The notes under the pieces: model-generated
What the model was told of the DNA's origin: nothing
The model's database searches: none
The model's input: only the letters and a program-made list of their open reading frames with translations
In this document: positions 53,288 to 62,781 of the stretch, piece after piece
How the letters are laid out: each line of letters opens with the position of its first letter
How positions within the stretch are numbered: position 1 is the stretch's first letter
Assembly (NCBI GenBank): GCA_963665915.2
Contig: CAXXSG010000004.1
Location: forward strand, 372,001-436,000
Reading direction: 5' to 3'
Origin: JAFGRU01 sp963665915
Lineage (GTDB): Bacteria; Desulfobacterota; Desulfuromonadia; Desulfuromonadales; JAAYDE01
DNA length: 64,000 nucleotides
Made by a program: the position numbers and the translations under genes

Positions 53288-53841
53288 CCACTGCCGCAAA
53301 GATTTTGCGGGGGGCGGCATTGCCATGCCCTGTCGTCAGCGTAGGCTCGACACCCACAGCTCATTTTGCGCGCGACCTTTTAGGGGTGACCGAAATCCGT
53401 GCTGGCGTCTATGTGTTTTTTGACCTGGTGATGGCTGGCATTGGAGTGTGCACGCTCGATGATATTGCTCTCTCCGTTCTTACGACGGTTATTGGACACC
53501 AGAACGAGCGTGGTTGGATCATTGTCGATGCCGGGTGGATGGCCTTGTCCAGCGATAGAGGTACAAAGAACCAGTCCATCGACCAGGGGTACGGCATCGT
53601 TTGCGATGTAGATGGCCGAGCACTTCAAGATCTCATCGTTACAACAACGAACCAGGAACATGGAGTTATTGCTCTTCGTCCTGGCAGTTTGGCCCAATCA
53701 CCTTTGCTTCCAGTCGGCACGTGATTACGTATTCTGCCAAATCATGCGTGTGCAACGGCAACACAGTTCGATGGCTACGAAGTTTTACCTGCAAATGCTG
53801 AAGACCAAGTGGCGTACTGGCCTCGATTTCGTGGATGGTGA
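53288..53841 (+). pseudogene. Truncated D-threonine aldolase-like (DSD1) gene
   Basis: The frame encodes the C-terminal half of a metal-activated PLP enzyme of the D-threonine aldolase/D-serine dehydratase family: VVSVGSTPTAHFARDL, GVYVFFDLVMAGIGVC, IVDAGWMALSSDRG. A TGA at 53722 (probably from CGA) breaks it, but the frame continues with LRILPNHACATATQFDGYEV, the conserved metal-ligand end, to 53841. The N-terminal PLP half is missing. Loss begins exactly where the RAYT module ends. Confidence 0.75.
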
Positions 53842-54269
53842 TGAGCACTGACACTGGTAAGATGCTTTTGTCGTTCTGAGATTACAACGGTTATCAGATA
53901 TCGAAATGGCCTGCTCAAAAACTTGGGCAGGCCGTTCTTATTGACCAGGGTTTGTAGGAATCGGCATCTTGCCTTGCGCAGGGGTAGCTCAAATTGGTTA
54001 ACACAACATATTGGGCAGATTGCCAGGCTGACTATAAACATGGTTCCCAGCGTTTGGGGATAATAAGCATGAGAGGATATCCGATCATTATTAAGTGTAA
54101 ATATTGAAGTTTTATCCATCAGCAGGGTGATCTTATTTCAAGCGATTAAAGCAATGACAAGCCTTCCTGAATGTTTGACAGAGGGCAAAATGGGGATAAA
54201 ATCAACAAAACTTGCTAATCACTTGTCATGCAGCCATCGAGAAAACCACTACCTCCGGAGATGCAATTG
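53842..54269. other. Intergenic stretch with one weak hairpin
   Basis: No gene seen. GGCCTGC at 53908 pairs with GCAGGCC at 53927, with only a short T-rich tail, so it may be a weak terminator. The rest shows no recognisable element. Confidence 0.4.
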
Positions 54270-55043
54270 ATGAAAACGGTTTCAATCAACGGGAAGCAGT
54301 TCAGCAAGGTCGTTTTTGGAACGAATGCGATTTACGGCCGTTCCAATTTCAGTTATGCCAGGAACCGGGAGTATGAGAACCGCTGCACGGACAAGTACAT
54401 TTCCCTCGTGATTGAGACCTGCATGAGGTTCGGCGTAAACGCAGTGGAGTCAAGCGCCAATGAGAGAATCCAGCGAATCATTGTCGATTTGAGGCGCAAG
54501 CATTCGCAACCCCTGTTGTTCATCGGGAACACGCGAAAGGACGCGACCTCTACCATGGGCCACAAGGAGAAATTCGATTACTTGATGGGGAATGAAGCAG
54601 ATATCTGCGTTATTCATGCGCAATTCGTGGATCGGCCTAGGTGCAAAGACAAAATTGAGGGCCTTCAAAAACTTGTCGATGACATCCATGCGGCCGGAAT
54701 GATAGCAGGGATTTCGACCCATAAAGTCTCAACCGTTGAGATCTGTGAGGAACAAAACTATGGTGTCGATGTGTACCTGTTTCCTTTGAATGAGTCCGGC
54801 TTCGTTTATTCGGGTTATGGCGGCCAGGAAACCGCAAAAGAGCGTATTGAAACAATCAAAAATACACACAAACCATTCGTTTTAATGAAGACCTTGGCTG
54901 CTGGGAGAATACCCCCTGAGGATGGTCTGCGGTTCGCCTTGGAAAACTCAAAAAGCACTGACATCATCACTCTCGGTTTGAGTAGCGTGGAAGAAGCTGA
55001 AGAGTCTCTGGCATTTGTCTGCGAACATCTTGGGAAGGCCTAA
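54270..55043 (+). CDS. Aldo/keto reductase-like TIM-barrel protein
   Basis: 257 residues. SKVVFGTNAIYGRSNFS is the typical AKR-like start. VIETCMRFGVNAVESSANERI, DICVIHAQFVDRP, GMIAGISTHKVSTVE, FVLMKTLAAGRIPPEDGL, and IITLGLSSVEEAEES follow as in the family. The catalytic Tyr and Lys of true AKRs are not in their usual motifs, so it may not be a normal NADPH reductase. ATG 54270 follows GGAG; ATG 54228 is less likely. Low context: an accessory region. Confidence 0.65.
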   Translation: MKTVSINGKQFSKVVFGTNAIYGRSNFSYARNREYENRCTDKYISLVIETCMRFGVNAVESSANERIQRIIVDLRRKHSQPLLFIGNTRKDATSTMGHKEKFDYLMGNEADICVIHAQFVDRPRCKDKIEGLQKLVDDIHAAGMIAGISTHKVSTVEICEEQNYGVDVYLFPLNESGFVYSGYGGQETAKERIETIKNTHKPFVLMKTLAAGRIPPEDGLRFALENSKSTDIITLGLSSVEEAEESLAFVCEHLGKA

Positions 55044-55448
55044 CGAGGCGCCACATCAGACCCCAACTTGTGCCCAGCACAATGCACACCATGTTCGCCC
55101 TTCGGGCGGCACATTGGGACTAGAGGCAGCAGATTATCTTTCGGTGAATTCTTTTATATTTTCTAAAAAATTGTGTTCTTTTTCTTTTGTGTTATGTTTT
55201 AAAAAGTTAATCAGCAAATTTAAAATCCCGCAATAACCTAACATATTCATATGCCCTTTTAGGGACCTTTCCAATAGAAATGACTTGAGCCCTTCTAGCT
55301 ACTGTTTTTAGAAGGGCGAGAACTGTCCATTTTTCTTTTCATATATCCTTTTAGTACTTGAATCTCCTCCATACTTGAAGAGCTTGCGTTCTTTGCAGAG
55401 ATTAACTGTGATAAAGCTCTGCTTTTGAAAAAACTAAACGAGGATTGC
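55044..55448. other. Intergenic stretch, imperfect hairpins only
   Basis: Contains an imperfect stem-loop built on CCCAACTTGTGCC and GGCACATTGGG with an inner GCCC-TTC-GGGC loop, soon after the upstream stop, and a second hairpin (GCCCTTCTA/TAGAAGGGC at 55289-55317). Neither has a T-run. No coding stretch. Confidence 0.4.
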
Positions 55449-55471
55449 ATGGTGGAAGCAAGTTCCACCAT
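55449..55471 (+). promoter_or_regulatory. Hairpin in tatA leader
   Basis: ATGGTGGAA and TTCCACCAT form a perfect 9-base stem about ten bases before the GGAGG of tatA. It could modulate tatA translation. Confidence 0.4.
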
Positions 55472-55491
55472 AGGATTTGGAGGTAAGTAAT

Positions 55492-55692
55492 ATGTTTGGA
55501 CTCGGCGCAACGGAACTTTTCATCATCCTTGTACTTGTGTTGATTGTTTTTGGAGCTGGAAAGCTGCCTCAGGTAGGGGAGGCACTTGGAAAGGGGCTTA
55601 ACAGTTTCAAGAAAGGTGTAGCAACCGAAGAGATTGAGTGTAACCCGAATGCCGCCGATGAAGTTGATGATCATTCCGGAACAAAAAGCTGA
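55492..55692 (+). CDS. tatA: Twin-arginine translocase subunit TatA/E
   Basis: 66 residues. The N-terminal membrane helix is LGATELFIILVLVLIVFGAG, then the hinge GKLPQVGEALGKGL and a short amphipathic helix with an acidic tail. It forms the Tat pore component. GGAGG lies in good position before the ATG. Next to a Tat-signal enzyme 207 bases downstream, which suggests a dedicated pair. Confidence 0.92.
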   Translation: MFGLGATELFIILVLVLIVFGAGKLPQVGEALGKGLNSFKKGVATEEIECNPNAADEVDDHSGTKS

Positions 55693-55899
55693 GCGCTGTT
55701 AAAAAGCAATGATGATTACGTTTTCCCGGACAGTCAGCGCAATCATGCTTCGAATTTCAATATCTTGTTTAAATGCCGAATTGGTTGCATTTGGGGGTGG
55801 CAATAAAACCATTTTCTAAAAGGGAGGTGACAGCAGGGGGGGGTTTCAAAGAGATAGGTCGGAGCTTTTTGAGGAATTGTTACTAAGGGAGGGTCCATT

Positions 55900-57117
55900 A
55901 TGGAAGACAAAGAAAAGAAGGAAGCGGCTTTGTCCAATAAATCAATCAATCGAAGAGAATTCTTCCAGTATGCAGGAGTTGCAGGTGCCTCGTTAGCCCT
56001 CGGCAAAATTATGACACCTAAAGCTCATGCCCTTGAAACCAAAAGAATGGACATGTCCGGGAAAGTCCATGTCCTAGGGTTCAATCAAATGACGGCAACA
56101 CCCGGCTATTGGGATAATTCCAGAAAGCCTGTCCTGACCATGAAATCCGGCGAAATCGTTTATGTGGAGACAGGGACTCATTTGCTGGGGAGAATGGTGC
56201 CGGGGGCGGAAATTGAAGACTGGATGTCCTGGTACGGCGACTTGATTGCTAAAGATCCTGAAGTTTATTTTTACCCGGATAAGAAAACCGGGGCAGAGAA
56301 GAAAAAGAAAGGTCCTGGACATCACACACTTTCTGGCCCAATTTATATTGAAGAGGCCAAGCCGGGCGATATCCTGCAGGTTGAAATCCTGGATATTGTG
56401 CCGAATGCCTATGGCTTCAACCTAAACCCAACGACATCATTCATGAAATTAGGTCTTCTCGCCGACGAGTATCCTGACGGTAAAGTCCGTTGGTATAGTG
56501 TTGATTCCAAAAAGATGTCCTATGAATTTGCCCCCGGCATAGAGGTCCCAGTGCAGCCTTTCCCCGGAACAATTGGCGTTGAAATGGCCGCTCCCGGACG
56601 ATGGAGCAATGTTCCCCCAGGCGCTCATGGCGGCAATATGGACAATAAGGATATGGTGGCGGGGACCGTTCTTTATCTGCCTGTCCAGGTTAAAGGCGGG
56701 ATGTTGAAAACAGGGGATTCCCATTTGGCGCAGGGGCATGGGGAAGTCAACCTGAATGCTTTGGAGGGCGCTTTCAAGAACATGACGCTTCGCATAACGG
56801 TTCGAAAAGACCTCAAAAAACTTGTCGACTGGCCATTGCTTTCGACTCCGACGCACTGGGGTATGCTGGCATTCCATACGGATTTGTATAAATCCTGCCA
56901 GATGGCGGTTCGAAACGCTGTCCAGTTTCTGAACCAATATTACGGGCTGCCCAAGATGGAAGCTTATGCCTTCTGCAGCCAGGCGGTTGACCTTCATGTC
57001 ACCCAGCTTGTGGATTATACCTTGGGCATTCATGCCATGATCCCGAAAAGCGTTTTCGTCGGGGAACAGTTTGCATCCAAAAATAAGCTGCTCCTGGCAG
57101 GTCAATCCAAATCCTGA
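55900..57117 (+). CDS. Tat-exported acetamidase/formamidase-family protein
   Basis: 405 residues. The signal has INRREFFQYAG, a twin-arginine motif, then the hydrophobic VAGASLALG and a likely cut after AHA. The mature part matches FmdA/AmdA: YVETGTHLLGRMVPGAEIEDW, GPIYIEEAKPGDILQVEIL, HGGNMDNKDMVAGTVLYLPVQVKGG, and SHLAQGHGEV. It would hydrolyse a short amide such as formamide in the periplasm. Export is unusual, since most relatives are cytoplasmic. Own terminator follows. Confidence 0.85.
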   Translation: MEDKEKKEAALSNKSINRREFFQYAGVAGASLALGKIMTPKAHALETKRMDMSGKVHVLGFNQMTATPGYWDNSRKPVLTMKSGEIVYVETGTHLLGRMVPGAEIEDWMSWYGDLIAKDPEVYFYPDKKTGAEKKKKGPGHHTLSGPIYIEEAKPGDILQVEILDIVPNAYGFNLNPTTSFMKLGLLADEYPDGKVRWYSVDSKKMSYEFAPGIEVPVQPFPGTIGVEMAAPGRWSNVPPGAHGGNMDNKDMVAGTVLYLPVQVKGGMLKTGDSHLAQGHGEVNLNALEGAFKNMTLRITVRKDLKKLVDWPLLSTPTHWGMLAFHTDLYKSCQMAVRNAVQFLNQYYGLPKMEAYAFCSQAVDLHVTQLVDYTLGIHAMIPKSVFVGEQFASKNKLLLAGQSKS

Positions 57118-57133
57118 TCGACGGACTTTTTTT

Positions 57134-57167
57134 AGCTGGCGGGAATTTAATCCTGCCAGCTTTTGTT
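57134..57167 (+). terminator. Terminator after formamidase-like gene
   Basis: AGCTGGCGGGA pairs with TCCTGCCAGCT with one mismatch, then TTTTG. Confidence 0.75.
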
Positions 57168-57318
57168 GAGGGAGAAAAAATGGGACTTAAGCTTCCATGA
57201 AATTCGAGTGCAGTTGTGAAGTCCCTTTCAGGCGGAAAAACATTTTTAACAAAAAGGAATAGTGATAAGTCCGGATCAATTCCAATCGTGACCTGCCCTT
57301 GCTGCAAGGACGCAACTG

Positions 57319-57582
57319 ATGGGTGATATAGGCTTCCTTTACCGGGACCGAACCAATAAATTATGGAGTATGGGTGCGGTAAGACAGGGCAAGAGAAAAG
57401 CAGCCAGAGCTTTTGATGAGAAAATTCAAGGGTATTACCTTGATAATCAGGATGATTCCAAAAGTACTGTTGTTTCGGGTCGTGATGAATTATTAGAAAT
57501 CCTCCTGAAAGAAAATCAGGAACTTAAAAAATCAGAAGATAGCTTTGCCCTGCATTCTGACCCTGCGATGAAACTTGTGTAA
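57319..57582 (+). CDS. Small hypothetical protein
   Basis: 87 residues, no family known. Its middle is charged (GKRKAARAFDEKIQGYYLDN) and its end is a possible coiled helix (LLEILLKENQELKKSED). AAGGA lies 8 bases before the ATG. Just upstream, 57196-57310 encodes broken zinc-ribbon-like pieces (FECSC, then VTCPCC in another frame), so the stretch may be a decayed gene. Confidence 0.35.
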   Translation: MGDIGFLYRDRTNKLWSMGAVRQGKRKAARAFDEKIQGYYLDNQDDSKSTVVSGRDELLEILLKENQELKKSEDSFALHSDPAMKLV

Positions 57583-57958
57583 AAAAGATGGGGATGAGAC
57601 GGGATTCCTGTTTTCGAAGATAGAATCAAAACCATACCGTTGCCTTTACTCGAGTGTTCTGAGGAAACAGAGTTGTCTGCGAGTCCTGAACCGCTAAATT
57701 TTATGCTGGAAAAAGGTTTGTTAATATGGCCAATGATAATAGTCTGGTTTGGATGCCATTTGCTAGAGAACCATTGCTTAACTGGTGGGATAAAAACAAA
57801 TCAAAAATTCAATAAACTTTCTATCAAATCAAATCTATATTGCTTCATTTTTGGAAACTAGGGACACTTCCCATATTTTTTCAACCTAGCTACCTAGCTA
57901 CGAGGGAAAAGGGGACAGATTTTTTTGACTGGCTTTCTCACAAATCACGATAAATAGC
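57583..57958. other. Noncoding stretch with decayed REP-like motifs
   Basis: Contains GGGACACTTCCC near 57864 and AAAAGGGGACAGATTT near 57908. Both resemble motifs that flank RAYT modules elsewhere, here without their partners. A direct repeat CTAGCTAC occurs twice at about 57887-57902. No gene seen. Confidence 0.35.
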
Positions 57959-57998
57959 ACACAGAAAAGACCCTCCATGAATGGTGGGCCTTTTCTGT
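57959..57998. repeat. 40-base near-perfect palindrome
   Basis: CACAGAAAAG begins it and CTTTTCTGTG ends it. Arms of 19 bases pair with two mismatches around a 2-base centre. No T-run follows, so a terminator is less likely than a repeat or protein site. It lies 150 bases past the end of the DUF72 gene. Confidence 0.6.
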
Positions 57999-58148
57999 GG
58001 CTTGGCTGTCGATAATTGAACCTTCAAAAGAAGATGGATTCTTATATGTTGCACTATAATTGAATCCTGCATTATCTAGGGATTAATAACACGCTGTCTG
58101 TCAGATCAAATCTGAATTGCTGCGATCCGGAAAACTACAAAACTCACA

Positions 58149-58883
58149 TTACTTTTGAACCATCTCCTGTAACTCAAGGGCATTGATTGCCGCATACCCG
58201 CTCTGATCATTGTCGAAAAAACAGAAAACCTCTTTTCCCTGAGCCGCCCAGGCGGAAAACTTCTCAGCCCATCCCCTGAGAACCTCCTCTTCGTACCTCC
58301 CCTCATAGGCCTGCCCCGGTCCGTGAAGGCGCAAGTAGACAAAATCTGTCGTGGTAATGATGGGGGACAACCGTCCCGCCAAGTCATAAATGCAGAAAGC
58401 TGCGACTGCTTCTTTCAAAGCCTCATAGACCTCATCGTTGAACCAGCTTGGGTCACGAAACTCAAATACACAGCGAATATCGTCAGGCAATTCCCCCAGA
58501 AAAGAGCGCAAGCGTTCAACATTGCATTGCCAGCGCGGTGGAAGTTGGAATAGAATCGGTCCGAGTTTCGGGCCGAGGCACCGGGCGCATTCGAGAAATT
58601 TTTCCAATGCCGTGCACGGGTCTTTGAGCTTTTTCATGTGGGTCAGGTAACGACTGGCTTTTACAGCAAAAACAAAACCCTCCGGCACTGTGTTGCCCCA
58701 GTTCCGAAAAACGTCCACCCCGGGAAGGCGATAAAAAGAGCTGTTGAGTTCCACGCTTTGAAAGTGACCTGCATAGAAGGCGAGCCTCTCCGTCGCAGGA
58801 AGGACCGGAGGATAAAAAGCCCCTTTCCAGTGTTCGTAATGCCATCCGGAAGTGCCTATATGTATGCTGCCGGCAACCCCCAT
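58149..58883 (-). CDS. DUF72 domain protein (YecE-like)
   Basis: 244 residues of the YecE/DUF72 TIM-barrel family. IHIGTSGWHYEHWKGAFYPP is the family start. VELNSSFYRLP, FVFAVKASRYLTH, ILFQLPPRWQCN, CVFEFRDPSWF, VYLRLHGPG and VFCFFDNDQSGYA follow in the usual order. The biochemical role is not established. It stands alone on the minus strand, divergent from the LpxR-like gene. Confidence 0.9.
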   Translation of the reverse strand: MGVAGSIHIGTSGWHYEHWKGAFYPPVLPATERLAFYAGHFQSVELNSSFYRLPGVDVFRNWGNTVPEGFVFAVKASRYLTHMKKLKDPCTALEKFLECARCLGPKLGPILFQLPPRWQCNVERLRSFLGELPDDIRCVFEFRDPSWFNDEVYEALKEAVAAFCIYDLAGRLSPIITTTDFVYLRLHGPGQAYEGRYEEEVLRGWAEKFSAWAAQGKEVFCFFDNDQSGYAAINALELQEMVQK

Positions 58884-58972
58884 CTTCCCTCCAGATTCGA
58901 TTCCGCTTCATTCCGGACAACAATGAGGTTATACTGCCACCTTTATTTCAGTATAGACGATTTTCTGAACCG

Positions 58973-59986
58973 ATGATTTTTCTGCGAACCTTCATCATTC
59001 TAATTGTTATTTTCACCACTTGGGCGACAGCCGCGTTGGCTGAAATCCAAGAGCCGGGCTATATCTGCAGTGCTCAGTTCGAAAATGACCTGTTCGGAGG
59101 TGGAACTGACCGCCATTTCACCCACGGGACAGCGTTCCACTGCCTGACCGAACCTATCCCCTGGATTGTCAAAGCGGCGGAAAACCTTCCCTGGTTTACT
59201 TATGCAAAAACACATGAAGATGGAACAGATTTACAGGCAAGGGGAAGTCTTTCCCTCGGCCAGAATATCTTTACCCCTGAGGATATTTCCGTAAAAGAAC
59301 TGATCGAGGAGGACCGTCCTTATGGCGGCTGGCTTTATCTCGGCTTCGGCTTGGTCGCCAACCAGGGGAGCAAACGTTTCGACAAGATCGAACTTACCCT
59401 GGGTGTGGTCGGCCCCTGGTCCCTGGCCGAGGAAGTCCAGGAGAACTGGCATGCCCTTTTCGGCCTCCAGGATCCGAGAGGTTGGGACAACCAGCTTGAC
59501 AATGAGCCCGCCGTCAACCTTTTCTATGAACAGGCCTGGCGTTTCGACGAAAGAGGCTTCCTCACCGGACTGGAATACGACGTCATCCCGCATTTCGGCG
59601 GCGCCCTGGGGAACGTTTTTACCTACGCCGCCGTCGGCTTCACGGTACGGGTGGGCCCGGACCTTCACGAGGATTTCGGTCCGCCGCGCATTCGCCCCAG
59701 TCTGCCGGGAGGAGGGTTCTTCCGCAATCGTGCGGGTTTCAATTGGTACCTCTTTGCCGGCGTGGAAGGTCGCGCCGTATTGCGTAATATCTTCCTGGAC
59801 GGCAACACCTTCTCCGACAGCCACTCGGTAGATAAAAAGCTTCTGGTGGGGGACCTGCAGGCTGGGATCGCGATCCAGTGCCGGCGCTACCGCATCTCCT
59901 ATACCCAGATATTCCGCACCAAGGAGTACAATAGCCAGGATCAAGCCGATCAGTTCGGTTCCCTGAGTCTCTCCTATCAATTCTGA
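58973..59986 (+). CDS. LpxR-type lipid A 3'-O-deacylase (DUF2219)
   Basis: 337 residues. A Sec signal peptide (about 1-23, cut after ALA) precedes an outer-membrane beta-barrel. FENDLFGGGTDRHFTHG matches the Asn-Asp and Thr-Asp-Arg calcium and catalytic region. EEDRPYGGWLYLGF holds the conserved Asp-Arg-Pro-Tyr. The C-terminus ends in a Phe after alternating residues, as outer-membrane porins do. LpxR removes the 3'-acyloxyacyl group of lipid A, which changes surface charge or immune recognition in pathogens. The active His is probably in the 120-140 region; not certain. Confidence 0.85.
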   Translation: MIFLRTFIILIVIFTTWATAALAEIQEPGYICSAQFENDLFGGGTDRHFTHGTAFHCLTEPIPWIVKAAENLPWFTYAKTHEDGTDLQARGSLSLGQNIFTPEDISVKELIEEDRPYGGWLYLGFGLVANQGSKRFDKIELTLGVVGPWSLAEEVQENWHALFGLQDPRGWDNQLDNEPAVNLFYEQAWRFDERGFLTGLEYDVIPHFGGALGNVFTYAAVGFTVRVGPDLHEDFGPPRIRPSLPGGGFFRNRAGFNWYLFAGVEGRAVLRNIFLDGNTFSDSHSVDKKLLVGDLQAGIAIQCRRYRISYTQIFRTKEYNSQDQADQFGSLSLSYQF

Positions 59987-60053
59987 CGAGCCGCCTAACC
60001 TCCATAAAGCTTCAGACATACCCGCCGATTTGGAATTCAACCTGTCTATTTTT

Positions 60054-60272
60054 TCAAAATCGCGAATTCACGGTCTCGAGGTTTTCAACAGCAGCGGCGG
60101 TTACTCTGTTACGTCCGCTTTTTTTTGATTGGTAAAGACAGTAATCAATTCGCGACAGGAACTGGTCCATGCTCTCCTGCTTCGAATATTGGCAGACACC
60201 AAAGCTGGCTGTGATGATTTGATAAGTAAAGCGGTCAGTTTTCCATTGGGCAAAAGCTTTTCTATTATAAAT
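60054..60272 (-). pseudogene. C-terminal remnant of a GGDEF diguanylate cyclase
   Basis: The minus strand stays open for 72 codons with no start codon in place. It encodes YQIITASFGVCQYSKQ, then SRIDYCLYQSKKSGRNRV, closely following the last strand and helix of GGDEF domains (usual TASIGVA and AD-ALYxAKxxGRN). The GG(D/E)EF loop and everything before it are lost, so it is inactive. A short sequence beyond the domain ends at TGA 60054. Confidence 0.65.
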
Positions 60273-60453
60273 TTAAATAAATAAAACAGGTTTTATCTAT
60301 ATTAGCAGGATTCTCTGAAATAGCAAAAAACCCGTTCACTTTTCTGCCGGCTTGAAAAATCCTCCTTTATTCGCTGCTGTCAACCTCAGGAGCAAAAATC
60401 TGAACACCTTCTTCAGCTCATCGAGTCTCACATTCCCCTGTCAGGCATATCCA

Positions 60454-60482
60454 CAAAAAAAAGAGCCGGCAAAGCCGGCTCC
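60454..60482 (-). terminator. Terminator after hybrid histidine kinase
   Basis: GAGCCGGC pairs with GCCGGCTC around a 3-base loop, then eight T on the minus strand. Confidence 0.9.
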
Positions 60483-60527
60483 AATAATCAAAAGTGATAA
60501 GCCCTGACAGGGTGTTGAAAAACCGCT

Positions 60528-62781
60528 TCAGACCTTGTTTTTGTCCAAAACTTTTCGAACGGTCTGTGCCAGTTGTTCACGAGTCACCGGTTTTCTGAGA
60601 AAAACATCCGCCAGGGCCTGTGCCGCTTTTTCCGCCTCCGTTGACTCGCTGAAACCACTGCACAGGATCGTTCTGATTCCCGGGCAAATCGCTTTCACGT
60701 CCCTGATCAATTTATCACCCCGGAGTTTCGGCATGATCAGATCGGTGATCATCATGTCAAAACGGTCCGGATTTCTTTTGACAAGTTCCAACGCCTCCAA
60801 TGGAACCTGTTTCTATCTCAACCCCATATCCCAATCGTTCCAATTGGGTCCGCATTATTTGTGCAATTGATTCTTCATCATCCACACACAAAATATTTTC
60901 CCTTCCGCCTTCCAGGGAAGATATTTCTTCCAATGGCAACAGCGGCTCTAACCCACTGACAGGGAAACAGCACTCGACCGTGGTACCCATGCCCGGTTGG
61001 CTTATCACCCGAACCCCTGCATTATGACCTTTAATAATGCCATGGACCACGGCCATCCCCATGCCTGTTCCCTTGTCAACATCTTTGGTTGAGAAAAAAG
61101 GCTCAAATATTCGATCCAGGCAACTGGGATCGATGCCTTGCCCGGTGTCCATAATCGTGAGGCAGACATACCTTCCCGGAGGCAGCTCCCGATCGAAAAA
61201 AACCTCCGCTTTCTCGGTCTCGAGATTTTCCAGAGTCACATTTAAAATACCCCCACCCTCCATGGCATGAGCGGAATTGGTACAAAGATTTATCATCAGT
61301 TGATGGATCTGGGTCGAGTCTCCCACGACCGGCCAGCACTGTTCAGGTATGTTGATCTCGAATTCAATTGCCGAGGGCAAGGATACCCTCAAAAAACCGA
61401 GAGCTTCCCTGATGACGGGGGCAAGATCCAGAGACTCCAGAACCTTATCCCTCTGGCGGCTGAATCTCAATAGCTGTTGAACAATCTCTGTGCCGCGAAG
61501 ACTCGCCTTTCGAATTTCACCCAGGAACTCACGAGCCGGGTTCTGCCCGGAGATATCGTCCATGGCCAGTTCCACATTGCCGAGAATGATGCCCAGCATA
61601 TTGTTGAATTCATGAGCAACACCGCCGGAAAGGGTACCGATCGCTTCCATTTTCTGGGCCTGACGCAGTTGCGATTCCAGCTGTCCCATTTCCGCTTCGG
61701 CCTTTTTCCTTCGGGTGATATCCCGCATAAACCCTTCGCTTTTCAGGAGCTTCCCCTCGGCATCCTGGATGCCCCGTACATCGAGAGAACCCCAGATGAT
61801 GCTCCTGTCCCTGCGGTAGAATTGCGCCTCGAAATCGCCGACAAACCCGTCGCGCCGAAGTCGGCGGAAAAGCTCCTCCCGTTGGCCGGGGTCCACGTAG
61901 TAATCTTTGTCTGAAGAAAAAGTGTTTATCATTTCCTCAGGACTGTCATATCCAAGCATGCGGGCGAAAGCCGGATTGACACTCAGGAAACGGCCTTCCT
62001 CGGTTGTCTGAAAAATGCCTTCCAGGGCATTCTCAAAAATGGTGCGGTATTTTTTTTCGGCTTCGCTGATCTTTATCATCTGCCCGTTTATTTCTACCCC
62101 CATGCCGACCAGGACTCTCTCAAAGTCCTGGAACTCAACATAGGGCATCCTCCCACCTGCAGCATCATATTCTCCCGAAGCATAAGAGTTTGCGATCCCA
62201 CTCAAACTCTGGAGAGGTCTGCGCAAAAAATTTCGAATCAGTAAACCGGTCAGAATTATTAAAACCGTGAGAAAGCAAAATATCCCCAGACAAGACCATA
62301 AGAGCAATTGATTTAAAGCCTTCCGGTGCAAGCTCTTGGTCAGAGTCAGCTCAACACTGCCGATCGGCATGCCATCATGTAAAATGTTTTCTGTTTTGGT
62401 CACCTGCCCTGATCCCTCTGTGTCTCGTTTCAGGGCAATCACTTCTTTTCCCTTGGCATCCAAAATTCTGACACTCGCAACCACTGCATTCTGCGCAAAG
62501 GTTCGAGCTATCACGGCAATGGAATCCTGGTCAAAATTCCAGAGCGGCACTCCCAGGGAACCGGCAAGGAAAGAGAGCTGTTCATCCGCCAGGTTATCCA
62601 GTTCCGCTTCGGCTTTCCAGGTCGAATAATAGTAGATCGTTGCCAGACCGAGAAACGAGACCACAGCAATTGAAAGTACAAGGCGCAACGTAAGCTGCCA
62701 GGAAAGTGACCGGGGGGGTTTATTACGGACTTCCTGCCTCTCCTTCAAGGAGCTATCGCTTTTGTTCCGGTTTTTCTCCAT
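60528..62781 (-). pseudogene. Hybrid sensor histidine kinase, frameshifted before its receiver
   Basis: The restored product has about 750 residues. A membrane helix near 30-50 and another near 160-185 flank a periplasmic sensor. A HAMP-like linker follows (about 185-235), a PAS domain (about 245-365), then a HisKA core with GGVAHEFNNMLG (phospho-His), and a catalytic domain with N box LMINLCTNSAHAMEG, G1 DTGQGI and G2 GTGMGMAVVHGI. The receiver begins NILCVDDEESIAQIM. One extra G (minus strand, near 60797) shifts the frame at GSI; the receiver then continues as LVKRNPDRFDMMITDL with the acceptor Asp. Start: ATG 62781 after GGAG. Confidence 0.88.

Noticed and set aside
53979..54006. tRNA-like D-arm sequence (GGTAGCTCAAATTGGTTA)
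   Set aside because: No anticodon or T-arm stem follows at the right distance, so it is not a tRNA.
55036..55135. attC-like palindromic stretch after the aldo/keto reductase-like gene
   Set aside because: The stem is long, but the conserved core sites (RYYYAAC and GTTRRRY) are not paired at the ends.
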